This document shows, piece after piece, positions 35,547 to 46,773 of a DNA stretch of 64,000 nt. The notes under the pieces were generated by a model that worked only from the letters and a program-made list of their open reading frames with translations, was not told the DNA's origin and did not search any database. A program made the translations under genes and the position numbers. Numbering within the stretch: position 1 is the stretch's first letter; each line of letters opens with the position of its first letter. The stretch is from Eutrigla gurnardus (taxonomy: Eukaryota > Chordata > Actinopteri > Perciformes > Triglidae), in contig OY741264.1 of the NCBI GenBank assembly GCA_963514095.1, positions 17,668,827-17,732,826 of the forward strand, read 5' to 3'.

Positions 35547-37099
35547 ACATATATATAAAATGTGGAAAACTTGTCAGTTATGATCAGTTGAACTGAGTTA
35601 TATGGGTACACTAATTTTTTCTTTGTTATATTTTAGTTTAAAGTTAACACTTAGATAATATCATATTGTAAACCTACAGTATTTCATAATATATGCGCAA
35701 AAAATACCCCAAAACAACGTTAGTAATTTCATATCAAAATTCATGCTTTATTCTTCATGGAAATCATAATATGACGTTTTTGTACATCAGCTAGTATCAA
35801 CCAATAACATCATGACATCCATCCATTAATCAATCTGCAGCTATGGCTCTGCACAGAGCTAGAGAGGGTTGTGAGCTAATCTTTAAGGCAATCAAATCAA
35901 ATTCCTCCCAACCTTATGCCCCTGCTGGCTATCCTGCTTCACTCAAAAATACGTCGCAGTGTGGAAGCTATGCCATTTCAGCTCGACTTGGTGTATTTTT
36001 TGAGCCATTAAATTATTCTGTAATAAAAGGAGAAAATAACAAATGCTGGAGAAAAGTCTGAACATAAACCTTTGATTAATCTTGAAAGCCTTGGCAACCA
36101 CTGTGCTGCACAATGTATGAGCTTGTCTATTATATTCAGTGCATTGCAGGAGTGACTTTAATGTATTGGTATAATTACTCGTCAAAAGGTTTTCATGTTT
36201 TTGAAAATGGACCGAATTAGTGTACAATAATACAATGATATTGAATATGAAGCTAATTTACACAAACTTATGAGATCTATCTATCCATCAATTATTATCT
36301 TTTTAACCTCTTCTCCTTCCTTCTCTGGCTTTAGTGTGTCAATGACAAACCCTCCTCCATTAGCCTGGCTCACCTTCGCGAGCAGCCTGGCACAGTGAAC
36401 AGTGATTAAGCATACTTTCTACTGTGTAACATACTCATTTAGTAAAAGGCCCAAAGCATAGCAGCTCCCTTTAGTGATCATATTTTTCTCAGTAATTAGT
36501 GTGGAATTTTTTGCCTCTTTTGAGGGCAATCCATTTTAGCTATTATAAAGGGGGTCTTTGTTTAAAACTGCTGTTTCACAGGCATATTGTTGGAAATGAC
36601 AAACGCAATGATTTGCCCACAATTCTTGGTGGATATGTGAATTTTCTATTCTCTTTTCTATTTTCTGAAACTCAACCCTCTGTTAAGGCCTTTTTCCTAT
36701 GGTAACCATCACCTAGTTCTGTGGATGAGCTCTTAGCATCCTTTAGCTCATTGTCTTGTTTTGTTTTTGCTGTGTTCATGCTCACACGCACAACACAACA
36801 CAACAACACACAAGCCCTATGACATTTCAGAGGAGTCTAGATGCCATCTCACAGACTGCGTCACACATGGTGGGTGGATTGCTTTGGAGCCAAGCATGCA
36901 CATTGTCAAATTTGATGTAATTTTGACTTGCAACATGTTCCGTTTTTCTCAATTGTTTGCACACGTTATCTGAAACTAAACGGCACAACCTAGGAACTCT
37001 GAACACAAATCCAACTTCACACACATATAACACCATATAACCACATTACAGACATGTCAAAGAGTCAGTAGGCTAAATCCTCATTTGAATGCCTTATCA
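35547..37099. other. No gene or repeat recognised
   Basis: AT-rich DNA with short unremarkable frames. A short CAACA-rich tract lies at about 36790-36810. Confidence 0.5.
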
Positions 37100-37575
37100 C
37101 AGGGGTTCTCAAACTTTTTGGGGCCAGGGACCCCTTACAGGGGAGAACATTTTCCAAGGACCCCCTCATAATCGTAACACAGATTAAGCACATTTCAACC
37201 GCTGCTGGAAGTATGAGTTCTTGTGCGATTGTGTGGCTTCCATGTGTAGCAATCCATTGTGCGACCAAATAGGAAGTCTTCTGGGCTTTCTCTGAAGTTG
37301 TGTCCAGGTTCACCATCCGTGTTTTCTGGCAGATGTATTCCTTGCCACTTTCCTTTCCACTGAAAAAATGTCTTGTTTTGCCCTTAAATTCCGGGTACTT
37401 TGTAATCAGATGTGGTTTAAGCTTGGCTGGCTTCATGGCTTCGTTCGCTAGCACCTGAAGACACATGACACATTCTGGTCTTCCGTCGCTGTTTTCAATA
37501 AAACCAAATTTAATGATACAGCGCAATTTTGTAATTTATAGCAAATTATTTCGCAGACCCCCTAGCTATGAGTCA
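37100..37575 (-). mobile_element. Charlie-like hAT remnant
   Basis: The left end CAGGGGTTCTCAAACTTTTT is typical of hAT-Charlie elements. A related GGGGGTCTGCGAAAT end appears on the minus strand near 37560. A transposase fragment lies between. The right boundary is approximate. Confidence 0.65.
37180..37526 (-). pseudogene. N-terminal hAT transposase fragment, BED finger
   Basis: From about 37517 on the minus strand: IKFGFIENSDG, then a BED-type finger with PECVMCLQVL and a His in LKPHLITKYPE. In the family a second His occupies the Tyr position of TKYP, so the finger is probably damaged. Text with TSYLVAQWIA follows, and family resemblance fades after about 37180. The DDE catalytic region is absent. 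Confidence 0.6.
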
Positions 37576-38760
37576 CGGAGGATTGACCAGGCATTTTGTT
37601 ATTTCATTATTTTATATCAGGTATGTTTTCCGTAGATAAAAGGTATTGAATGAGCCCTTTTACTGTACCACTGTGAGCCTGCTCTAGTTTATTGTACTCC
37701 TGCTCTGTCCTTCATCATTCACCATGGTCAACCAAAGTGGATCGAATCCAATCAGAGATTATGTATATCCTTGGTCCTGGTCTTCCCTTACTCTTGTGTG
37801 TTCTTCTTACTTATAGTGGCTCCATTGCTCCAAAACAGAAGGGCTCACCTATGGCCCTTTTATTGCTTGGATTGCTAATTTGAACAATTGCACAATATAC
37901 ATTTGCTTGTGGGCACGACACTAGTGTCAAGTTAAAAGGGGATAATATGTCAATTATATCTTAACATTGTAGGCCCCCCCAGTGGTCAAAAAAAGGACAG
38001 TTATATTGCAGTTTAACATTGCTACTGCACTTTACACATACCTAAAAACACATGGTGTGTTGTATTGATGTTACAAGCATCCTGAGCTCTATACAAACTA
38101 GAAGTGTCAAAGTATCCCTGAGTTGTGACTCACTACCAGAATGGGCAGGCTTACGTTGGCTTACTGTATGCCAACTTGAGGAGCCAAAGAAAGATTAGAC
38201 TGCATCATGCTAATGGGAACAAATCCACACAAGTATTCTCTGATATTCCAACAGGGATGTACGCTAAGTGCAGTGCTTCTGCTGTAGATTGTAGTAATTC
38301 AGTAATCAGGTAGTAATCAGTACAATCCAGCAAGATAAAACTTATTCATTTTCATTCATGTCCTTGGTTCTGTGATCAGCAGCTTTTCACATCTGGCTGC
38401 TTCTCACACAATCAGAAAATCAACAGAGGAGCCCCCAGGTGGTTTGACCTGCTACTAACACTGCCATTGCATGTGACACAATGGAAACAGTGGGTGTGTT
38501 CCATGGTAAAGTAGTATGTCTATTAAGCTTCCTCTCAGAATATATTAGCCTTTCGCTCGTGGATGAGCTTATTTGTTGCAAGCCTGATACCGTGATTAAG
38601 CAACCAGAGTAGGCACAATGCTTTATTCAACAAAGAAAATGAGTTATAATGTCTAAATAAAGGATTTTTTCAAAAAACACTGTGTCAATTTGCTAGGAGG
38701 GGCTGAGCAGCAGCACTGTAGTGTGCTGATACAATATATACTGTAATTATTTCTGTATAT
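37576..38760. other. No gene or repeat recognised
   Basis: Short frames only; no terminal repeats or RNA-gene motifs. Confidence 0.5.
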
Positions 38761-39322
38761 GTGTGTGTATATATATATATATATATACACACACTCACCG
38801 GCCACTTTATTAGGTACACCTTGCTAGTACCAGGTTGGACCCCCTTTTGCCTTCAGAACTGCCTTAAAGGGATAGTTCAGAATTTTGGACATAAGACTTA
38901 TTTTCCAAGTGAGCCGGTGTGTTCGAGACGTAGAGACATTTTCAAGAAATTTCATTCAGTTCTTCTAGTTGCCGAGTTCGCTTATGCTATGGCTAGCGCA
39001 AGTCAATCGTTCTTAGCTAGCATGGCATTAAAAACAGTCTTGCCCACTCCACAGTGCACCCGAGGCAAATCCATTGTAACGGCAGACTATCGATGTACAT
39101 ATGTGTTGATAGAATGTTTGAAATAAAACCAACCTTGCATTTTTAAGGATTTATGTCTCAGCAGCAGCAGCAGCGTGTCATACTTCCTAGTAGGCTATGG
39201 CAGCGGCGGAGTGGTATCACCTAGCACTTATAAGTTACCGGTTCTATAATAGTTTGTTTACCTGCTGTCATTGCTACAGACGCAGAGTAGCCTGCAGTGC
39301 TAGTTTCTTCAATCTCACAGAA

Positions 39323-39658
39323 ATGGACACTTTTGGAGAATATACTGAAACTTTTGAAGACTCTGATGAGGAGTTTTTTTCCACCCAAACCCAACCGTAC
39401 CTGTACGAGCCTGAATATACAGAGGAAGAATTGCGCGAGAGGGATGCTCAAAGGGCAGAACGTGAACGAGCGTCTGTGGAGACCGAGATAGCCCCCGCTG
39501 GAGCTGAGAACCGGGACCGAACAAATGGAGACTGGTGGTGCCAGGAGGGAATCCCCCGCAACACGTCCGAGGGTTTACGGGTCTATGGACGGAGCAGAGG
39601 TCTGGATTCGCGGTGCGTAATTGTGGCTTTGCGTGGCCGTGGGCTGCCCGGTGTTTGA
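39323..39658 (+). CDS. Acidic ORF resembling P2RX7-like C-terminal domain N-region
   Basis: From Met at 39323 the frame reads MDTFGEYTETFEDSDEEF, then an acidic/basic stretch YTEEELRERDAQR, then NRDRTNGDWWCQ. The N-D-WW-C text resembles the start of the Cys-rich P2RX7-type intracellular domain found in many teleost element-linked proteins. In that domain more Cys residues should follow; here the frame runs instead into the first GC-rich tandem unit and ends SRCVIVALRGRGLPGV. It is therefore truncated or alternatively joined. The Met at 39197 is less likely because it lies upstream of this acidic start. Confidence 0.45.
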   Translation: MDTFGEYTETFEDSDEEFFSTQTQPYLYEPEYTEEELRERDAQRAERERASVETEIAPAGAENRDRTNGDWWCQEGIPRNTSEGLRVYGRSRGLDSRCVIVALRGRGLPGV

Positions 39659-40480
39659 GTGAGGTCCAAGCGCTTTTCACCCAGGTCTGAGGGCATGAGT
39701 CCCGACAATTCGTCCCGGTCCGATTGCCTATTTACGTGTAGTATTTCGGGCGGCGCGTCTTAGAGTTTTGAGTCCGACGGAGAGTCCGCATGTGTGTATT
39801 CGCGGAGCCGCCCGCTGCCCGGTGTTGGTCTGCGGTCCAAGGGCTTTTCACCCAGGTCTGGGGGCATAAGGGCCGAGAGTTCGGCGGTGTTTTTGTGTCT
39901 ATTTACCGGAGGGAACGTGTCAGAGGGTTTACGGGTCTATGGACGGAGCAGAGGTCCGGCTTCGCGGTGCGTAATTGTGGCTTCGCGCGGCCGTGAGCTG
40001 CCCGGTGTTTGAGTGAGCTCCAAGGGCTTTTCAGACAGCCTTGGGGGCACAAGTGCCGAGAGTTCGGCGGTGTTGAGCCGCGCGGGTTTACCGGCTGGAT
40101 TGCGAGCGGCGCGTCTTAGAGTTTTAAGTCCGACGGAGAGTCTGCATGTGTGGATTTGCGTGGCCGTGGGCTGCCCGGTGTTTGAGTGAGGACCAAGGGC
40201 TTTTCACCCAGCTGTGAGGGCACGAGGCACGAATATTCGGCGGTGTTCATGTGTCTTTTCGGACACATGAACACCGGAGGGAATCCCCGCAACGCATCCG
40301 AGGGTTTACGGTTCTCCGGACGGACCAGGTTCGCACGCTGCGTAATTGTGGCTTCGCGCGGCCGTGAGCTGCCCGGTGTTTGAGTGAGCTCCGAGGGCTT
40401 TTCAGACAGCCTTGGGGGTATAAGTGCCGACAGTTTGTCCCAGTTCGATTGCCTATTTACGGGCAGTATTTCGGGCTGCA
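39560..40480. repeat. GC-rich tandem units of about 350-380 bp
   Basis: The block GAGGGTTTACGG...TGCGTAATTGTGGCTT...CTGCCCGGTGTTTGAGTGAG occurs at about 39569, 39920 and 40299, with GGGCTTTTCA following in each. Spacings are about 351 and 379 bp. A partial unit lies at 40140-40200. Each unit ends a frame with almost the same peptide, SRCVIVASRGRELPGV or a close variant, followed by TGA. Confidence 0.8.
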
Positions 40481-40487
40481 CGTCTTA

Positions 40488-41052
40488 AGGCCTGATTATG
40501 CTTCCGCGTAGTGATAACGCAACGGCAACGCAACGGCCACGCAGTTGCTTGGAGACCGTGATGGTTCTGCGTTGGGTTTACGTGTCGAAATGCAATTCAA
40601 AGCCACACCGGTAAAGGGCGCTATGGTTTTTGTAAAGACTGACCGACCGACCGAGACTCTTGGCGTATATCATCGTAAGCTTCGTTATAGCGTATTTGTT
40701 TACTTTCCGGCTTTAAACGTCCACAATTTTTAAGAACTTGGTGTTTTATTTCTTTGTGTAAAAGCGAGAAGGTGCAAACAATAAAACGAGGTGAAAACAA
40801 TAAAAGTAGCCTTTTAAAAGTTTAAATGGCGGTGTTAATGAGTGGAAACCGGATAGCGGTCTCCAGCGGAGGTAGTTAGCGGACCAATCACAGCCAAAGC
40901 TGCTGCGTTGGTGTTGCGTCGCCTCGACGCGCGTCGAGGATTTTTGGGAGGCACACGTCAGGCCCTTGCGTTGACGTAAGGGGGGTCCGCAAGGACGTAA
41001 GGGGTCCGCAAGCTCCCTTGCGTTGTGTCAACGCGGAAGCATAATCCAGCCT
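40488..41052. mobile_element. Harbinger-like MITE inserted in a tandem unit
   Basis: Ends AGGCCTGATTATGCTTCCGC and the complement of AGGCTGGATTATGCTTCCGC. Flanks are TTA (40485-40487) and GTA (41053-41055). The tandem unit at about 39757 reads CGTCTTAGAGTTTTGAGTCC without the insert, giving an empty-site sequence and supporting a TTA duplication with one later change. Confidence 0.75.
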
Positions 41053-41399
41053 GTAGAGTTTTGAGTCCGACGGAGCAAAGTAAAGTTCCGCTGCTGCTGA
41101 GAAACTAGTTCCTCAAAAAATGGATGATTCATGCGATGCGAGGTTAGTTTTGTTTCAAATATTATTCTATCAACACATATGTACATCGACAGTCTAGTGT
41201 TTTAATGGATTTGCCTCGGGTGCACTGTGGAGTGGGCAAGACTGTTTTTAATGCTTGTCTAGCTAAGAACCATTGACTAGCGCTAGCTATAGCATAAGCG
41301 AACTCGGCAACTAGAAGAACTGAATGAAATGTCTTGAAAACGTCTCCACTTGGAAAATAGGTCTTATGTCCAAAATTCTGAACTATCCCTTTAATCCTT

Positions 41400-42389
41400 C
41401 GTGGCATAGATTCAACAAGGTACTGGAAACATTCCTCAGAGAGTTTGGTCCATATTGACATGATAGCATCACGCAGTTGCTGCAGATTTGTCGGCTGCAC
41501 ATCCATGATGCGAATATCCCGTTCCACCACATCCCAAAGGTACTCTCTTGGATCGAGATCTGGTGACTGTGGAGGCCATTTGAGTACAGTGAACTCATTG
41601 TCATGTTCAAGAAACCAGTCTGAGATGATTCGCGCTTTATGACATGGCACGTTATCCTGCTGGAAGTAGCCATCAGAAGATGGGTACACTGTGGTCATAA
41701 AGGGATGGACATGGTCAGCAACAATACTCAGGTAGGCTGTGGCGTTGACACGATGCTCAATTGGTACTTATGGGCCCAAAGTGTGCCAAGAAAATATCCC
41801 CCACACCATTACACCACCACCACCAGCATGAACCATTGATACAAGACAGGATGGATCCACGCTTTCATGTTGTTGACGCCAAATTCTGACCCTACCATCC
41901 GAATGTCGCAGCAGAAATTGAGAATCATCAGACCAGGCAACGTTTTTCCAATCTTCTATTGTCCAATTTTGGTGAGCCTGTGCGAATTGTAGCCTCAGTT
42001 TCCTGTTCTTAGCTGACAGGAGTGGCACCCGGTGTGGTCTTCTGCTGCTATAGCCCATCCGCCTCAAGGTTCGACGTGTTGTGCGTTCAGAGATGCTCTT
42101 CTGCATACCTCGGTTGTAACGAGTGGTTATTTGACTTACTGTTGCCTTTCTATCAGCTCGAACCAGTCTGGCTATTCTCCTCTGACCTGGCATCAACAAG
42201 GCATTTGCGCCCACAGAACTGCCGCTCACTGGATATTTTCTCTTTTTCGGACCATTCTCTGTAAACCCTAGAGATGGTTGTGCGTGAAAATCCCAGTAGA
42301 TCAGCAGTTTCTGAAATACTCAGACCAGCCCGTCTGGCACCAACAACCATGTCACGTTCAAAGTCACTTAAATCACCTTTCTTCCCCAT
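41400..42389 (-). pseudogene. Tc1-like DD34E transposase, frameshifted
   Basis: The start is MGKKGDLSDFERD at 42389, with a helix-turn-helix region reading LSISETADLLGFSRTTISR. A frame change follows near 42200. The middle frame carries WSDDSQFLLRHSDGRVRIW (first catalytic Asp) and GGGGVMVWGIFS, then stops near 41768. A third frame carries YFQQDNVPCH (second Asp) and SPDLDPREYLWDVVERD (Glu), ending near the insertion site of the TTAA element. Two frame breaks make it inactive; the three acidic residues are retained. Confidence 0.85.
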
Positions 42390-42533
42390 TCTGATGCTCG
42401 GTTTGAACTGCAGCAGATCGTCTTGACCATGTCTACATGCCTAAATGCATTGAGTTGCTGCCATGTGATTGGCTGATTAGAAATTTGCGTTAATGAGCAG
42501 TTGGACAGGTGTACCTAATAAAATGGCCGGTGA

Positions 42534-42540
<7 letters not shown>

Positions 42541-42592
<52 letters not shown>
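42541..42592. repeat. (TG)n microsatellite
   Basis: About 25 TG dinucleotides adjoining the Tc1 right end. Confidence 0.95.
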
Positions 42593-42593
<1 letters not shown>

Positions 42594-42681
42594 CGGATGT
42601 GGCTTGTGCTGAAACTCCACACTACTGTTGCTCCAGAGACCACAGACAATGACCAGGTGGATTACAGGGCTTTTATTTGAA

Positions 42682-42746
42682 ACCTGCAACACAGTATTGC
42701 CAGTGGGGAATGACAAGGGGATTCTCCAGTCTCGGGATAAACAGTC
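42682..42746. repeat. 65-bp direct repeat, left copy
   Basis: Bounded by ACCTGCAACACAG and GGGATAAACAGTC. A diverged copy lies at 46943-47008, just beyond the 3' end of the LINE. Between 42747 and 43089 nothing else was recognised. Confidence 0.8.
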
Positions 42747-43089
42747 GCATTGAAATGCTTTATCACTCTATGTTTTTAACTGCACAAAAATACATAAATC
42801 CAGTGTTACAAAATTAAACAGAATTATCAAACCTTGGTGTGATCGTATAGTGGATATTATTCTAAAGCACAAACTACATGGCATTACACTGGATGATAGA
42901 AACACATTTATAACTAACATGGGGTGAACATAAAACACAGTTCACAGCCATTTAACAGGCTGCCAGTCTAAATTCTGAGCTAGCCAGGCTAATGTGAGCT
43001 TTTTAACCCAACAAGGCAACTCCCACCAAAACAAACCAGTTATACATTTTAATAACGTCATGAAAACATGATGATCTTTGGACAGAGGG

Positions 43090-43475
43090 GCTCCTCCAGC
43101 CGTTTCTAGTTCACCTGCACTACTACCAGATGGTCATCCGTTGACAGCTCCGCCCCTCTCTTCACCAGTGTCCAAAACATGCGGCCTCAGATCAGACGAA
43201 ATGATCACAAAATCGATCATCGACCTTCAGCCTAGGGTGTTCTGGTACTACGTACACTTATGAGCATCCTTATGTTCGACCATGGTGTTCGTTATGGACG
43301 GTCCATGTCTAGCACTTCTGTGCTGCAATAACAAACAACCACTCGGATTTAGATCAGGGAGGCCATTCTTCCCAATCACCAGGTATCTCTGCACGATTAA
43401 GTCTCCCAGCAGAACTATGGAGTCCCCTACTGGAGCCCCATGCAGGACTCTATTCAGGGTTGAATACTCCAAACT
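43090..43475 (-). pseudogene. LINE apurinic endonuclease fragment (inverted segment)
   Basis: On the minus strand: GDSIVLLGDL, where the family has GDFN, then NGLPDLNPSGCLLL, SITNTMVEHKDAHKCT, and after a frame change SMIDFVI-like and TDDHLVV-like text. These are APE-fold motifs in normal N-to-C order. Stops interrupt the fragment. Confidence 0.75.
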
Positions 43476-45326
43476 GCTTTTTGGTGCATATGCACAAAGT
43501 TTTCCCCTCCAAAACCTGTATGGCAGCGCACCCGGCTCCAGCGGTTCCTCCTACGGGTGGTCAACTCACACCTCCGGTGGAGCTTTTCTGGCACCCCTGT
43601 GGAGGTTGGGGGCATCAAACCTGAGTGGCCGATGTTCAAAGCGTCCATTGCCGAAGCTGCGGTGGTGAGCTGTGGTCTAAAGGTGCCTCAAGGAGCGGTA
43701 ACCCTCAAACACCGTGGTGGACACCGGTGGGCAGGGAAGCCATCTGACAGAGTTATTCCGGGATGTGTTATCCTGGGAGACTCCGGTTGCAAGGTACTGA
43801 CAGGCCCAAAGGCCTGCAGCCTCTGCCATGAGGGAGGAAAAGCAGCCAGTGTGGGAGGAGTTCGGAGGAGCCATGGAGAAGGAATTTTGGTCGGCACCAA
43901 GGTGCTTCTGGAAAACCATCCGGCACCTCAGAAGGGGGAAACGGGGAACCATCCAAGCTGTTTACAGTAAGGATGGGACACTGTTGACCTCAACTGAGGA
44001 GGTAATCGTCGGTGGAAGGAGCACTTTGAGGAACTCCTGAATTCAATTGACACGCCCTCTATTATAGAGGCAGAGTTGGAGCCTGATGGAGGATCATCGT
44101 CAATTTCCCTGGTGGAAGTCACTGAGGTAGTCAAACAACTCCTCAGTGGCAAAGCCCTGAGGATTGATGAGATCCATCCAGAAATGCTGAAGGCTTTGGT
44201 GGTGGAGGGGCTGTCTTGGATGACACGTCTCTTCAACATTGTGTGGAAGTCAGGGACAGTGCCAAAGGAGTGGCAGCCTGGGGTGGACCTTTTTGAACAG
44301 CGGGACCAGAGTGTGTATGCCAACTACAGGGTTATCACACTACTCAGCCTCCCTGGTAAAGTCTACTCCAAGGTGCTGGAAAGGAGGGTTCGGCTGATAG
44401 TCGAACCTCTGATTGAAGAGGAACAATGCGGGTTCCGTCCTGGCCCTGGAACAATGGACCATTCTCGCTTGGATCCTGGAGGGGGCCTGGGAATATGCCC
44501 ATCCAGTCTTCACGTGTTTTGTGATCTTGGAGAAGGCGTATGTTCCCGGTTCCCCGGGATATTTTGTCAGAGGTTGCTGCGGGAGGGTACTCTGCAGTGA
44601 GTCATACTTGTTTCCAGTTGGGGTTGGCCTACGCCAGGGCTGCGCTTTGTCACCAATCCTATTTGTGATATTTATAGACAGGATATCGAGGCGTAGTCGG
44701 GGGGAGGAGGGTTTGCAGTTCGGTGTGCTGTGGATCGCATTGCTGCTTTTTGCAGATGATGTGGTCCTGCTGGCATCATCGTTCTGTGACCTCCAGCACT
44801 CGCTGGAACGATTCGCTGCTGGGTTGAGGATCAGCGCCTCTAAATCTGAGGCCATGGTCCTCAGCAGGAAACCGGTGGATTGCCTGCTCCGGGTAGGGAA
44901 TGAGTCCTTACCCCAAGTGAGGGAGTTCAAGTACCTTGGGGTCTTGTTTGCAAGTGAGGGGACAATGGAACGTGAGATTGGCTGGAGAATCGGAGCAGCG
45001 GGGGCAATATTGCATTCGCTGTACCGCACCGTTGTGACGAAAAGAGAGCTGAGCCGGAAGGCAAAGCTCTCGATCTACTGGTCAATCTCCGTGCACGTGG
45101 CCGAAATGAGTTTGAGGGTGGCTGGTGTCTCCCTTTTGGGATAGGGTGGGAAGCTCAGTCGTCTGTGAGGGAGTAGAGTCGCTGCTCCTTTGCTTCGAAA
45201 GGAGACAGCTGAGGTGGTTCGGGCATCTGGAAAGGATGCCCCCTGAGCGCCTCCCTAGGGAGGTGTTTCAGGCCCGAACAGCTGAGAGGAGGCCATGGGG
45301 ATGACCCAGGACTAGAGATTATATCT

Positions 45327-46773
45327 GGGTCATTCCGTGCCAACTCAGCCACCCATGTACATGACACCTCTCAGATTTTGCTGAAAAGCGAGGAAAATAT
45401 GCCTTATGTTACCAAACAAAGGAATCTGAAGTTTCAGGTCAATATCTCAAACGGTTTGCCCGTGGCGTCCATTTGAATTTCAAGTGCCACACCCCTTTTT
45501 GACACATTGGAATTTCGCATTTCATTTGTTGGCATTTTTGGAGGCCCATAACTTCTGTTCTAATAGTGATAGAAGGCTGAGAATTGCTCTGTTAGTTCAT
45601 TGTAATGTGTACTGTACTACAGGCAGAATCAACATTCCTTACTGTTTGGGTGAGAGGTGGGTCACCAAAGTCCAATTTTTTTTTGATGGCCAAAATTATT
45701 TTTCACTTTTTGGGTGCTCCTAGTACCACGATGAATGATCACATTTATTCTAAACAGGATTATTTGTTATATTTGGGACCTTTGCTCTTGCCAAAATGAA
45801 TTTAAAGGGTATGGTACCACTGGTGGGGGTTTTATGGGGGTCCAAAAACCCTCCCGGGCAGAGGTGACTCTTTTGGAACCCCATATTTGGACCCCCAAAT
45901 GACCACATGGGCACTTGATGATCCTAATGGGATTTATACCAGATAAAGATACATATTTGTTCGTTCTTTTAATGAAATAAAACCTTTGACTATGAAGCTC
46001 CTTGATATGAATTTTATTCGTCAAAATGCACCATTTTGGACTTTTTTTTTCCAGAAGTCTGGAATGTAGATCAGGGAGAATTTAGTGATGATAAAGCATG
46101 AAAATAGTGGAAATAACTCAGTATTATGCTCAGTGATGGCAAACAATTAAATATTTAGACTGCTGGCCATTCATTTCCTGAAAATCACAAATTAACCCCT
46201 TATCCCCGATGAAAGAGACCCGCCTGCGACTTGCAGCATGAGCAAGTCTGCAGGCCACTGATGCAAACCACATTCTGACACCAATGGAGATGTTTCAATG
46301 GGCAAAAGAAAACATTAAGAACATTACATTCTTCTTTGTTAGTGCAGAAAATATAAAAAAACACGAGGAAACGTTCAAATTGGAGAGACGTTACGCCTTG
46401 GCCAAAACGTTCAGTGGAACACGATCGCATCATTGCTTTATACCAATTTCCAAAAATTCTGCCTGTAGAATTGTGAAGTACACATTACAATGAACTAACA
46501 GAGCAATTCTCAGCCTTCTATCAGTATTAGAACAGAAGTTATGGGCCTCCAAAAATGCCAACAAATTAAATGCGAAATTCCAATGTGTCAAAAAGGGGTG
46601 TGGCACTTGAAATTCAAATGGACGCCATGGGCAAACCGTTTGAGATATTGACCTGAAACATCAGATTCCCTCGTTTGGTAACATAAGGCATATTTTCACC
46701 ACTTTTCAGCAAAATCTGAGAGGTGTCATGTACATGATACCCCGATTTTGGCTGTTTTCACATGGAATGACCC
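45327..46773. mobile_element. Long-TIR element with 4-bp target duplication
   Basis: Inverted repeats of about 285 bp (left from GGGTCATTCCGTG, right ending CATGGAATGACCC) face each other. ATCT is duplicated at 45323-45326 and 46774-46777, and the LINE reading D-Y-I-S-T-L is restored when the insert is removed. The 4-bp TSD is unusual among common vertebrate superfamilies. No transposase was recognised. Confidence 0.8.
46284..46493 (+). CDS. Short unassigned ORF inside the long-TIR element
   Basis: Reads MEMFQWAKENIKNITFFFVS, then SGTRSHHCFIPIS and a few more residues. The composition is protein-like and I recall similar text in uncharacterised teleost proteins, but cannot name a family. It runs into the right inverted repeat. 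It could be the remnant of the gene once carried by the autonomous partner. Confidence 0.35.
   Translation: MEMFQWAKENIKNITFFFVSAENIKKHEETFKLERRYALAKTFSGTRSHHCFIPISKNSACRIVKYTLQ

Larger units (their letters stand above)
38868..41390. mobile_element. TTAA-flanked transposon (Kolobok- or piggyBac-like)
   Basis: TTAA lies on both sides (38864-38867 and 41391-41394). Removing the insert with one TTAA restores the Tc1 sequence GAACTGCCTTAATCCTTCG. The inverted repeats are about 240-260 bp and begin AGGGATAGTTCAGAATTTTG. The interior holds a short acidic ORF, GC-rich tandem units and a Harbinger-like MITE. TTAA duplication suggests Kolobok or piggyBac; no transposase is present to decide. Confidence 0.8.
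38792..42536 (-). mobile_element. Tc1-like transposon, outer shell of a three-level nest
   Basis: Ends CACTCACCGGCCACTTTATT (left) and the complement of CACTCACCGGCCATTTTATT (right), followed by TA at 42537-42538, mark a Tc1/mariner element. It sits between TA/CA and TG tracts, as if it entered a microsatellite. The transposase is on the minus strand. The element is interrupted at 38868-41390 by a TTAA-flanked transposon. Excluding that insert and one TTAA copy it is about 1.2 kb. Confidence 0.85.

Noticed and set aside
44340..45029. 229-residue minus-strand frame
   Set aside because: Antisense shadow of the LINE reverse transcriptase, which has recognisable motifs on plus.
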